Below, one piece after another: positions 54,691-63,925 of a stretch of DNA of 64,000 nt. Origin of the DNA: Limnephilus marmoratus (lineage: Eukaryota; Arthropoda; Insecta; Trichoptera; Limnephilidae); contig OU862917.1 in NCBI GenBank assembly GCA_917880885.1, positions 24,850,104-24,914,103 of the forward strand, read 5' to 3'. The position numbers and the translations under genes were made by a program. The notes beneath the pieces are model-generated. The model saw only the letters and a program-made list of their open reading frames with translations, was not told the DNA's origin and ran no database searches. Each line of letters opens with the position of its first letter. The first letter of the stretch is position 1.

Positions 54691-55120
54691 AATCGAACCG
54701 CTTTGAAATTCCAATAAATAAATTCATTTTTCAGTCGTAAAAAATAAAAATCTAATTTGCTGATTAATCTCACGCATACGACCTAGATTTTTAATTAATG
54801 TAATTGGAACGACATTTTTTGACGACATGAAGACGGCCGTCACGGTTCTTCGGCGTGTCGTCAAAACCACAAAATTACTGAAAATATGGTATTTAGTTTA
54901 TCAAAATTATCACTTGTTGATATATTATTTTGTCCTCAATATTTTAATCTATTCTTAGATTGTACTTCATAAATGTATACCGAGATTTTAGACCACTAGC
55001 TCTGCTCATAAGAAAAAATTGACTCAGTAGTTTAAACAGTCATTTTAGGCAAATCTTTGATTCTACTTCTGTAGCTTTCAAGTTTCCGCGTAGTCAGTAG
55101 TAGGTTTATAAGATTGTCGA
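54691..55120. other. Unassigned AT-rich sequence
   Basis: Nothing recognised. Confidence 0.5.
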
Positions 55121-55375
55121 TTATTCAAAAATCAAGCATGTCGTGGCAATTCTATTCCCGTTGTTCCACGTTTCATCCGCTTTTAGAATGAAGTCTTCGC
55201 CGCTGGTAGCACGCATTCGGACGTGAATAGTGTTACCATTTTCTGTAAGTCTGTAAGCTGGCTGCAGCCTTAACATTAACACGAAGCGCGCCGGAAGTGG
55301 GGCGGACAACTTCCTATCGGGAAACTGTTTCCGGTCCTGGCAGCCACAATGCCCGGGAAGGCTTTATATACACAT
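55121..55375 (-). other. Unrecognised open frame downstream of a TATA-like box
   Basis: The minus strand is open from the in-frame stop inside TATATAAAGCC (about 55356-55366) to the stop at 55121. It includes LTENGNTIHVRMRATSGEDF and ends IATTCLIFE. It is markedly less AT-rich than its flanks and reads like a real peptide, but I do not recognise a family and there is no ATG near the start; an internal ATG lies in VLMLRLQP. It could be a terminal exon, an LTR or chance. Confidence 0.25.
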
Positions 55376-55867
55376 CGTAGTGTAACTGTGTAACGCAACA
55401 CAACCTGCAGGAGTACAGTAGCCAATGTATATGTAACACCAGAGGCGTGCCGTGACCTTGCGTGGTATTTTTGTACTCAAAACATATGTCTGTAAAATGG
55501 AGGAGATATGAGTTCAAAGAATTGAAAAATCAAAACTATTGTATTCTTTTAACATTTAGGTACGAACCTTTTTGTAATGTACTCGTGGTACGATTATTTT
55601 CCTTCAAAGTTCGCGATTTCTTTAAACTTGTTTAAGTATATTATAAGTGTAGATATTATTTTCTTATTATCGAAATATTTTTATGTGTTTAGGTATTTTA
55701 TCTGTTCAGGTATTCGAATATTTTTATGTGTTCAGGTGTTTGCTTAATATTTTTATTATTTTCGTAACTTTGTAAAACACCATAAGTGGTGTTTATATTT
55801 AATTAATTTTTGTTTTTATTTAATTAATAGAATTTTATCCCCAAATGGAAAACTATGAAAATAATTA
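55376..55867. other. Unassigned AT-rich sequence
   Basis: The phrase TTTTTATGTGTT(T/C)AGGT is repeated three times at about 55678-55740. No gene recognised. Confidence 0.45.
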
Positions 55868-56165
55868 AATACAGAAGTTTCTTCTTCAATCTTTGCAAAT
55901 TCACTTTTTGACGTCATTTTTAATTACTTAAATGAAAACATATCACTTTGTAAATCACCACTTTTTTAATCAAAATAATTTTGATTAAACCACTTTGATT
56001 AAATCACTTTGTAAAACACCACTTATTTAATCATCACAATAAATGAATTATCAATATTATTATTATTTTGATTAAGAAAGTGATGTTTTGCAAAGTGATT
56101 TGTTTTCATTTAATGAAAAATGACTCCACAAAGCGAATTTGCAAAGATTGAAGATGAAAATTCTT
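55868..56165. mobile_element. Foldback MITE (family E)
   Basis: The left arm (TTCTTCAATCTTTGCAAATT onward, 55880-55975) and right arm (56070-56155) are reverse complements with scattered mismatches. The motif CACTTTGTAAAACACCACTT is repeated in the left half. A second, damaged copy lies at 49895-50115. Confidence 0.75.
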
Positions 56166-56871
56166 ATTTAAATATTTTTAGTGTAACTGTAAATCCAATT
56201 AGTGAATAATAGAGCCCCAGGTATTCTGCGTTTGTCTTTTGAATTTTTTGTTTATGTGTATTAGAGATGCTCTGAAGAGACCTGTTTAAGAAGGAAGAAT
56301 TTACCTTTTTTATTTATTAAAAATATCGGGCTTTGTGTCAGAAAAAAATCTTTTTTTAGTGTTGTGAAATTATCATTATGTTGGCTTATCTTTGTAAAGT
56401 TACCATTATCAGGAAAAAACGCACCCCCCTGGTAGGCCCTCTGATTCTACCTGTGTATTTATGTTACATTTCATGGGAGAAATAGAACGTAGAACTTGTT
56501 TTGTTAAATGACCCAAGTACGTTGATCCCTTTTTTGGTTAAAAATATGTATTTTTATAAGCCGGCATTGGTTCTTTTTGACTTGTTTATGGAATGCGTAA
56601 TCATCACGAAACGTGTGTTGCTTTCTACTTTTCAAATGTAAACAACAGCTAATGTCAATAACCTTTCATGATTATTTCACTGGGAATTCTTAAGTTTACC
56701 GGTTGTTGAAGGGCTGGAAAACTGCTGCTGAGAGCTGTGTTGTAACCTCTATTTCTGTTACATGCCTTATTTATAAGGAAGAGATTATACGTTAACGTTT
56801 TTCCTGTGTGCATCGATCACTTGCGTTATATGATGGCATTAATGTTTTATAATATATATAGAAGAGGCCCA
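56166..56871. other. Unassigned AT-rich sequence
   Basis: Nothing recognised. Confidence 0.5.
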
Positions 56872-57010
56872 GCTACCCAGAGTAAGTGAAACTATGGCAC
56901 CCCCAAATTAGGGTATTTTGTAAGACTTTAGGAAGTGGAAGGAAGAAGAGTGTGAAAAGGATAGGGAAGAGGAAGGTGAAAAATTTCCTGGTTATTCAGA
57001 TCTGTTTCTA
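56872..57010 (-). repeat. SINE family A body copy
   Basis: ACTATGGCACCCCCAAATTA, GTAAGACTTTAGGAAGTGG, GGGAAGAGGAAGGTG and GGTTATTCAGATCTG align with the SINE at 9686-10093 on the same strand. Confidence 0.68.
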
Positions 57011-57447
57011 CCGCCCGCGATGTCAATCGCAAAACATTTTATTGCATTATTTACTCCTGCTTTCATCTTTTGATTTAAATGCTAAATACACATCTCGTTA
57101 ATTTCAGGATGTTTAATTATAACTGGTTTCTTCCAGTTTACAATACGGGGATTTCGCGCTCTCAAAACACATATTTCTGCACCAATAAATACTAAGCATA
57201 TTTCTGTAATTACTTAGAACTCCAGATAAGATATGTAAATATCCTCGTAGTCTATTGATCTACGTTGATACTCGTGGAGCACATCCGCAGCATCACTGCA
57301 GTCATTCAAACTTTGTGTAGCTGAGATAATAGACCTTGCGTCTTCACTATGTGATATGGGTATTTTACCTTGCAATTTTACCCCACTTTCGACACACGGC
57401 CTATGCGGTCTAGAGTGCCCTTCATAAAAGTAAATAATTTTTATCGA
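57011..57447. other. Unassigned; contains an unrecognised minus-strand frame
   Basis: A frame from about 57430 to 57214 on the minus strand (for example LHEYQRRSIDYEDIYISYLE) is open and not especially AT-rich, but no family is recognised and its start overlaps the neighbouring PLE repeat. Confidence 0.25.
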
Positions 57448-57494
57448 AGAAAGCAAACACTTTTGTGACTTTAAAACCACTTTATTTTATTTAT

Positions 57495-57545
57495 AAACGT
57501 CAACCGGTTTCGGTTGATCTCAACCTTCATCAGGGCATAGATATA
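57495..57545 (-). ncRNA. Hammerhead ribozyme core
   Basis: Minus strand: CTGATGA (57527-57533), stem II GGTT/AACC, GAAAC (57507-57511), self-complementary stem III ACCGGT and cleavage triplet GTT. Stem I is partial. Confidence 0.7.
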
Positions 57546-57561
57546 AACTGAGTTTGACTAC

Positions 57562-57612
57562 ATCTATGTCCTGATGAAGGTTAAGATCAACCGAAACTGG
57601 TCGACTTTTATA
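57562..57612 (+). ncRNA. Hammerhead ribozyme core
   Basis: Plus strand: CTGATGA at 57571-57577, stem II GGTT/AACC, GAAAC at 57593-57597, stem III ACTGGT, cleavage triplet GTC, stem I GTC/GAC. Confidence 0.72.
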
Positions 57613-57664
57613 AATATAATAAAATAAAGTGGTTTTAAAGCCACAAAAGTCTTTGCTTTCTTCG

Positions 57665-58460
57665 AAAAAAAAAAATTTCTTTTTTGTAAATAATAAAAAA
57701 AAAATTTAAATTTTTCTTTTTTTTAAATTATTTATTAACCAAGATAAGCCCAAATACATTTTTTGTTTTTTTTTACAGTTTGAAGTATAATACATATTTT
57801 TTGTTTTTGTTTTTGTTTTTTGGTGAACACCATCTCACTAGGCTGAGCCTGTTCCGAGGTGGCAGGAATTTAGTCAAATTTTGATCACTTAATCTTGTAA
57901 GAAAAGAATAAGATAAATTTTTAAATTTATATATGAAAAGATAAATAGAATGGAAGAAAAAGAAAATGAAAAAAGTTGAGAAACATAAAAAATATTCAAA
58001 CAATTAATAAGAAAAATAAAATTTTTAAATGATTATATAAGAATACTGAGAAATTTAGAAATAATAACAAATATTTGAGAGGTAAAGAGAAAGATACAGT
58101 TTAGTGTATTGTTATATGGTATAAATTATCTGCCCGCAGTATACAACGCCTTTGTTGAATATCCACGTATGAATTTTGTGTTTTAGATTAGCATTTTTAG
58201 TCACACGAATATCTTTAATATCTTTTTCAATTAAATTAAAAAATTTTGGAGCCAAATTACGGAAATGTCTTTGTCCATAGGTGGTATTTGTCTTTGGAGT
58301 CATGTGTTGGTGTCTGTGTCTTGTGTCGTAATAGTGTTGTGCAGTATGATGGTTTAGTTTGTCCTTTTGGTAATGTATAATTATAATTTTGATATACAGT
58401 TGTTGTATGTTCAATACAGCAAAGTCCTGAAATAACTGTATTGTCGGGAATCTATAGGGT
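57665..58460 (-). pseudogene. CR1/Jockey-like LINE C-terminal fragment and 3' UTR
   Basis: The minus-strand frame 58414-58112 encodes HYYDTRHRHQHMTPKTNTTY and GQRHFRNLAPKFFNLIEKDI, the YDTR ... GQR ... FFN-I C-terminal block also seen at 12250-13480. The 3' UTR has a two-tier hairpin at 57830-57862 (CCACCTC/GAGATGG outside, AGGCT/AGCCT inside, with the ACAGG ... CCTAGT frame). It ends in A-rich sequence near 57665. Confidence 0.82.
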
Positions 58461-58474
58461 TTAATTATTGTTAC

Positions 58475-58650
58475 ATATCATTGAAGAAGAAGATAAAACT
58501 AATAAATCTAAATGAAAATATGAAAAAGAACAAGACGCAAAGAGAGATCCTGTGTTCGAGTCCCAGTTGCGACCGTTCAGTTTTTGTTTATCTGTGTCTT
58601 GTTCTTTTTCGTACTTTCGTTTAGATAGATATATCATATTGATGAGAATT
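58475..58650. repeat. SINE family B, inverted arrangement
   Basis: The left half is the SINE tail on the minus strand (ATATCATTGAAGAAGAAGAT). The right half carries the B box TGTGTTCGAGTCCC and the same tail on the plus strand. The two tails form an inverted repeat around one head, a compact version of the arrangement at 44928-45875. Confidence 0.7.
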
Positions 58651-59230
58651 ACCAACTTTGGACTCTTTTTCCACCTCTATCATATACGTCGTTCGAGGGA
58701 CTGGAAGAAAAAAGCGGAGATATTCCGAAAACAGTAGCACTGTTAATTGAATCAAATAAAAAACCAGTCAACACTACTAAAGATCATGTTGCATAGAACG
58801 ATGTGACCATTAATATGGTTGAATAAAATAATTTTTCCTACGAAGAAGTTACATTTATTCCATCTATCTACGGAGAATCATTGCATTTACCAGAAATGTT
58901 TCATTACGGTCACAGAACCCTGAACCTACAGGGGTGTTATACTCGTATATACGGTTCTATTTAAATAACATTGTATGGATATATTATAAAATTTTGAGCT
59001 TAGAGCTGTACCTACTAACGGGCGAAGCAGAACGCTGCGAAGCGTAAAATTTACCTCATTTATGTCACGAGGAGCACTCAAATGGCTCAAACCGAAGCCG
59101 AACGCTGCGATATTTGAACTAACTTCAAAGGAAATGGAATTCAGCATTCGCCGCTAAAATTTCAAGACAGTTCCGGGAGACAAATTCCAAATGTAGCCAA
59201 AAACTTGCAAATGTCAAATTATTTTATTTT
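58651..59230. other. Unassigned sequence
   Basis: At 59020-59125, GAACGCTGCGA-type motifs occur twice in a less AT-rich patch. No gene recognised. Confidence 0.4.
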
Positions 59231-59274
59231 TGAAATTAATAAATTACTTCGTTTTTACCACTTTTATTGTTTAT

Positions 59275-59319
59275 AAAACCGACATGTTTCGTCAGCAATG
59301 CTGACTTCTTCAGGGTTTT
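59275..59319 (-). ncRNA. Hammerhead ribozyme (type I-like), complete consensus
   Basis: Minus strand: AAAACC, CTGAAGA (59307-59313), stem II GTCAGC/GCTGAC with loop ATT, GAAAC (59286-59290), ATGTC, GGTTTT. It differs from the copy at 44692 only at the free core position (A for G) and in the stem II loop, which is what selection on a ribozyme would tolerate. It lies downstream of the endonuclease in sense orientation. Confidence 0.86.
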
Positions 59320-59448
59320 GACAGAACTAATTTTAAATATAGACATATATATAGGTAATAGAGAAAAATAATCGACATAAACAATAATAAAATTAGAAAG
59401 AAAATAATGTTTAAGGGACGAGGGGCAATATAGAACAATTTTAAAAGT

Positions 59449-59907
59449 TTAAAAGGGGAATAGATTTAATAATAGGTCATTTAAAAACAATTTTTGATTA
59501 TTAATAATATTTAAATTAGCATTAACACTCTTTCTAATCTCTAAAATTTCTAATTTATCTAACTGAATGCCATTGACATTACAATGTATTAATTCTATTC
59601 CACTGTTAAAATTAAAGGTATGACTAGTTTCTATTAAATGGTTGGCAAACTCCGAGAAACTATTATTATTTAAAGCTTTCATATGCTCTTTAATCCTTAT
59701 TTCAAAGTTTCTCGAAGTTTTACCTATATAAAAGAAATCACAATCATTACATTTCAATTTATAAATTCCAGATTTTTTCATTTTGGAATCTCTATCTTTA
59801 TTATTTACAATATAATTTTTAAGTTTATTATTTGCATAAAATACAAGAAGAATTTCATTTGGTACATTCTTTGTCAAGGCATTAGAGATTTTATTATTGA
59901 AATACAT
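59449..59907 (-). pseudogene. PLE GIY-YIG endonuclease
   Basis: The open frame encodes KKSGIYKLKCNDCDFFYIGK, which contains GIY and, eleven residues later, YIG. Both PLE-type cysteines are present (CNDC). It is followed by TSRNFEIRIKEHMKAL with the conserved arginine and by FSEFANHLIETSHTFN. The domain is complete and has no stops; the preceding RT part is in another frame. Confidence 0.9.
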
Positions 59908-60110
59908 AATTTTCTTCCATTTTTTCCCTTCTGATCCTTTTGTACAGGATAGATATATGATTTAAGGAATTTATTCTTATATTTTTTATTGAGAATGTTT
60001 TCAATTAAATTGGTGTTGTATCCATTATTTATAGCAATTCGTTTAATAACATTGCGTTCTATTGAAAAATTATTGGGAGATAGGGGTACATTAACTAATC
60101 TATGAATCAT
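59874..60110 (-). pseudogene. PLE protein fragment upstream of the endonuclease
   Basis: A 78-codon frame with VNVPLSPNNFSIERNVIKRI, AINNGYNTNLIENIL and a lysine-rich end, which corresponds to the region between RT and endonuclease in PLE proteins. It overlaps the next frame by 34 bases, so a frameshift separates the two. The RT catalytic motifs are not in the window. Confidence 0.75.
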
Positions 60111-60115
60111 AGAAT

Positions 60116-60829
60116 GGAATTTTATTTTTCAACGAAAAGCAAACGTTCCTAACTACATATCATTCCTTGATGACATAATATGTAGCTTTCGTTAACCAAA
60201 TTAACTTGTTAACATGAAATTTAAACGCATGTAAGTTTGAGTTACAGTGTGGTCTATTAAAAAGTGATGATAAAACAGTGCATGTTCCAAAGCGGGTAAA
60301 ATGTGAAGATGTAAACGGTTACACAACAATACCATTACTATTTCTATTTTTGAGACTGACAATTCATGGTGGAATTCTATTATAATATATTATAATAAAA
60401 CATGTATCAAAAAGTAACTTTGTAAAGAAAAAGCAATTAGATTCATTCGCTAACTCCCCGCTGTTGTATCCAGTGTAATTTTCATAATAATTTCGAAATT
60501 AAAATATGTTTATATTTAGTTTAGACCATTCCTACTCCGATGTAAACAGGTATCCCTTCAAAAAGCAATAAAAAAATCCCATATTTCATAAATATAATAA
60601 CGATTTGACAATAAAATTAGGTCATTAGTAACTCATATTACTTGTAAGGTTTTTCCCTAATCAACATTGAAGTGAGCTACAAACCCAAGGTAATTACTGG
60701 AATTTCCAAAATATTTAGAAATTCGACAGTCTAAAACGACTTAGCAACAAATATAATTAATAGATATAATTGATTAAAATCCTTGTAGACCACCCCCCCC
60801 CCCCTCCCCCGTGTGTTATGTATGTAAAC
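60116..60829. other. Unassigned AT-rich sequence
   Basis: A C-run lies at 60789-60809. No gene recognised. Confidence 0.5.
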
Positions 60830-60935
60830 CGTAGACTAAGAATTATTTGTACCAGTCTGAAGATGGTTCTAACGAGCTGAAACCGGTTACGGTCAAATAA
60901 AATTAAGTGAAATAAAGTTTTGTATTAGTTTTATT
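60830..60935 (+). repeat. PLE-type terminal-repeat fragment
   Basis: Single copy carrying a hammerhead-like core; the end AAATAAAATTAAGTGAAATA resembles other PLE repeat ends. No inverted partner nearby. Confidence 0.5.
60849..60893 (+). ncRNA. Hammerhead-like core
   Basis: CTGAAGA at 60857-60863, a weak stem II (GGTT with AGCT, including wobble pairs), GAAAC at 60879-60883, stem III ACCGGT and cleavage triplet GTT. Stem I is imperfect. Confidence 0.55.
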
Positions 60936-60999
60936 ATAATATATTAATACCATTAAAATACACGTTTACTAATACCATTACAATACACACTTCACTATA

Positions 61000-61210
61000 C
61001 AACCGTAGGTACCTCATAATATTTTCCGATTTTTAGTTATTTTTTTCAAAACCGCCTTCATTAGTGTATTTTATTTTATCCAATTTATTATCGCATAGTA
61101 CATTTTTATTGAGTTTTATTAAATTGTAAAATGGGGGCACAGTGCCTAAGGCCCACATTTTCGCCTAATGTTTGAAAATATATAATATTATTGTATCAAT
61201 AAAAAAAAAA
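61000..61210 (+). repeat. LINE 3' tail with hairpin
   Basis: Hairpin at 61128-61161 (AAAATG-GGGC with GCCC-CATTTT) followed by an A-run at 61201-61210 after CAATAAAA. No coding part recognised. Confidence 0.5.
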
Positions 61211-61389
61211 CTTGACTGATGAAAGTGGCAGGCAGTGTTTCACATTTCTGATTATACCTTTAACTTGAGTACAATTCTTCCGTCTGGAACCCACTTTATA
61301 TCACACATGTACAATTTTAAAATGGTTATTCCGGCAATTATGTTGAACTTACAACACTCTGTTAAATAATATGAATACGTTCAAATTGT

Positions 61390-61735
61390 CAGAAAGAAGA
61401 ATTTTCACTGACTTGGTATTTCTCTATAAAATTCTAAATGATTAAGTTGATAGTCCGGTATCGCTTGAATTGATAAGCTTCCAGATACCACTACGTAATA
61501 CTAGAAGTCAGGATTTATTTCAGTGCAAACATTCTGGGACTAACTACCATATGTATTCCTCTTTGCCCAGAATACTAATGGAGGGAAACAATGATACCAA
61601 GTCAGTGAAGATCTTCAATTTATCTTTAAAAAAATGTAAAATATTATTACTGAGGCAGTTCAGTTATGTACAACAAATACTGTATATTTTTTACCAATCA
61701 TGTAAAAACCCGAAATAAGGCAGGCGTTAATAAAT
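61390..61735 (+). pseudogene. LINE C-terminal fragment
   Basis: Encodes RIFTDLVFLYKILND, then after a stop LISFQIPLRNTRSQDLF and KSVKIFNLSLKKCKILL, the same C-terminal domain as 42242-42625. Its AAATAAAT tail at about 61727-61738 leads directly into the tandem array. Confidence 0.75.
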
Positions 61736-62854
61736 AAATTAAGTAATGTCCGAACCACATGAGGCTGGTATTTTAAACCAGGACAGCAAGCTATTATTAG
61801 TAACCTAGCAAGCTAGTAAATATATAAATAAATTAAGTAATGTCCGAACCGCATGAGGCTGGTATTTTAAACCAGGACAGCAAGCTATTATTAGTAACCT
61901 AGCAAGCTAGTAAATATATAAATAAATTAAGTAATGTCCGAACCACATGAGGCTGGTATTTTAAACCAGGACAGCAAGCTATTATTAGTAACCTAGCAAG
62001 CTAGTAAATATATAAATAAATTAAGTAATGTCCGAACCACATGAGGCTGGTATTTTAAACCAGGACAGCAAGCTATTATTAGTAACCTAGCAAACTAGTA
62101 AATATATAAATAAATTAAGTAATGTCCGAACCACATGAGGCTGGTGTTTTAAACCAGGACAGCAAGCTATTATTAGTAACCTAGCAAGCTAGTAAATATA
62201 TAAATAAATTAAGTAATGTCCGAACCACATGAGGCTGGTATTTTAAACCAGGACAGCAAGCTATTATTAGTAACCTAGCAAGCTAGTAAATATATAAATA
62301 AATTAAGTAATGTCCGAACCACATGAGGCTGGTATTTTAAACCAGGACAGCAAGCTATTATTAGTAACCTAGCAAGCTAGTAAATATATAAATAAATTAA
62401 GTAATGTCCGAACCACATGAGGCTGGTATTTTAAACCAGGACAGCAAGCTATTATTAGTAACCTAGCAAGCTAGTAAATATATAAATAAAGTAAGTAATG
62501 TCCGAACCACGTGAGGCTGGTATTTTAAACCAGGACAGCAAGCTATTATTAGTAACCTAGCAAGCTAGTAAATATATAAATAAATTAAGTAATGTCCGAA
62601 CCACATGAGGCTGGTGTTTTAAACCAGGACAGCAAGCTATTATTAGTAACCTAGCAAGCTAGTAAATATATAAATAAATTAAGTAATGTCCGAACCACAT
62701 GAGGCTGATATTTTAAACCAGGACAGCAAGCTATTATTAGTAACCTAGCAAGCTAGTAAATATATAAATAAATTAAGTAATGTCCGAACCACATGAGGCT
62801 GGTATTTTAAACCAGGACAGCAAGCTATTATTAGTAACCTAGCAAGCTAGTAAC
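61729..62854 (+). repeat. Tandem array of a 94-bp unit, 12 copies
   Basis: The phrase AAGTAATGTCCGAACC starts at 61741, 61835, 61929 and then every 94 bases to 62775, giving 12 units, the last incomplete. Units differ only at single positions (for example GCATGAG, GGTGTTTT, AAAGTAAG variants), which suggests recent expansion or homogenisation. Each unit contains AGCAAGCTA twice and a hairpin CTGGT/ACCAG. No frame stays open. The unit includes an AAATAAATT stretch like the tail of the adjacent LINE. Confidence 0.96.
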
Positions 62855-63240
62855 TCTAGCTACATGTAAACAGAACTAGCTTTGTTTTTAGCCTAGTAAG
62901 CTTGTGAGGAAGCATCTCAAGCCAGAATAGTTTAGTAGGATGGGGTTCTATTTTTTGAGCTGGTAGCGTCCCCCACCACCGAAGTTACTATCCTGGCTTT
63001 GTGTTTAGCTTCGTGTGGCCGGCGAAGCTAATAAAAGATCAGCCAGTGTAGCGCGTTTTTCTCTACGGACGTATTGTTATTTTTGTTACTATAATGATAC
63101 TAAAAATTTCCCACCATCGAGTAAACCGCTCTTGGGCCGAATCAGGGGAGTAAGCCAGGATTTTGTCAGGATATGACCCCGGCATAGTAGCTTGCTATCC
63201 TGGCTCGAAATACTAGCCTCGCGTGGCTTAAGAAACTAAC
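62855..63240. repeat. Right flank of the array with a diverged inverted copy
   Basis: 63188-63230 (TAGCTTGCTATCCTGGCTCG and on) matches the reverse complement of the array unit at roughly 80 percent of positions. Weaker matches (CTATCCTGGCTTTG near 62989, and CAAGCCAGAATAG near 62918) suggest further old copies. The array may have grown inside one arm of an older inverted-repeat element. Confidence 0.6.
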
Positions 63241-63690
63241 AGACTAAAGATAGGTTTTTTATTTTAGATAAATTTTGAAATGCTTGCGTACTGCTGACAT
63301 TGTATGGTAGGTATTGTTAGATTGTTAGGCTGGTATGCCAATTTAAATACGTAATGTATCATCATTCACACCGTTGATTAAAAAAAATACTCGTTTAAAA
63401 TTTGCCGAATTTCTAAAATTTTCCGTTTCAATCTCATTTTAAGATGGTTTCAGAATTCGGTCTTATCGCACTTGGAGCAAAAAATACAACCTCTCGACAA
63501 ATCGGTCGCGCCCGTTTCACTTGCAAAATTTCGCCCATGTTTCCACTTCGTGCTTATGAACCTCTGCTACAATTGATGTCGGAAAGAGAAAATGAACCCA
63601 CTCCAAGTAATCAGTAATTTTATTATTTAATTTTATTTAAATGTACAGATTTTTTGCGGGTACTCTATAACTAAAGCTTATTTTTATAGT
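63241..63690. other. Unassigned sequence
   Basis: AT-rich with a short less AT-rich patch at 63440-63560. No gene recognised. Confidence 0.45.
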
Positions 63691-63691
63691 G

Positions 63692-63925
63692 ATTTATTTT
63701 TGGGGTGTTTTGTCGTGTTACGCTATCTTCTTCTTCAGCCAACGTGTCGGACACTGTTACAGTATCTATCATCAGGGCAGATGTGTAGTATGATTTGTAA
63801 TATGTGTAATATGGAAATGTAATTACACATCTACCCTGATGATGGAGTCTGTCCGAAACGTTGGCTAAAAAAAGGACATAGCACAATACGGCACAATACC
63901 CCAAAAATAAATCGTGCTGTGAAAA
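63692..63925. mobile_element. Inverted pair of PLE beta terminal repeats
   Basis: Left arm (63692-63785) and right arm (63818-63925) are reverse complements that share GGGGTGTT, AGCCAACGTGTCGGAC and GGATTTTCAC-like ends with the PLE at 4740-6317. No coding sequence between them. The left hammerhead core is decayed (GACAC for GAAAC); the right one is intact. Confidence 0.8.
63828..63870 (+). ncRNA. Hammerhead ribozyme core (PLE beta)
   Basis: CTGATGA at 63836-63842, a shortened stem II (GGA/TCC), GAAAC at 63855-63859, stem III ACGT and cleavage triplet GTT. Confidence 0.62.

Larger units (their letters stand above)
57448..57663. mobile_element. Inverted pair of PLE-type terminal repeats (no coding sequence)
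   Basis: The left and right arms (AAAGCAAACACTTTTGTGAC, TTATAAACGTCAACCGGTTT and their complements) are reverse complements of about 90 bases around a short centre. Both carry hammerhead cores in convergent-divergent arrangement, as at 44561-44781, but the sequence family is different. Confidence 0.82.
59231..60115 (-). mobile_element. Penelope-like element (family alpha), 5'-truncated
   Basis: Minus strand: the C-terminal end of the RT region (60110-59874), the GIY-YIG endonuclease (59907-59449), a short 3' region and a terminal repeat (59350-59231) with a complete hammerhead motif. The terminal repeat is the same family as the inverted pair at 44561-44781, so this locus supplies the coding context for that pair. 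Confidence 0.85.

Noticed and set aside
61729..62854. CRISPR-like array
   Set aside because: There are no unique spacers; the whole 94-bp unit is repeated, and the genome is eukaryotic.
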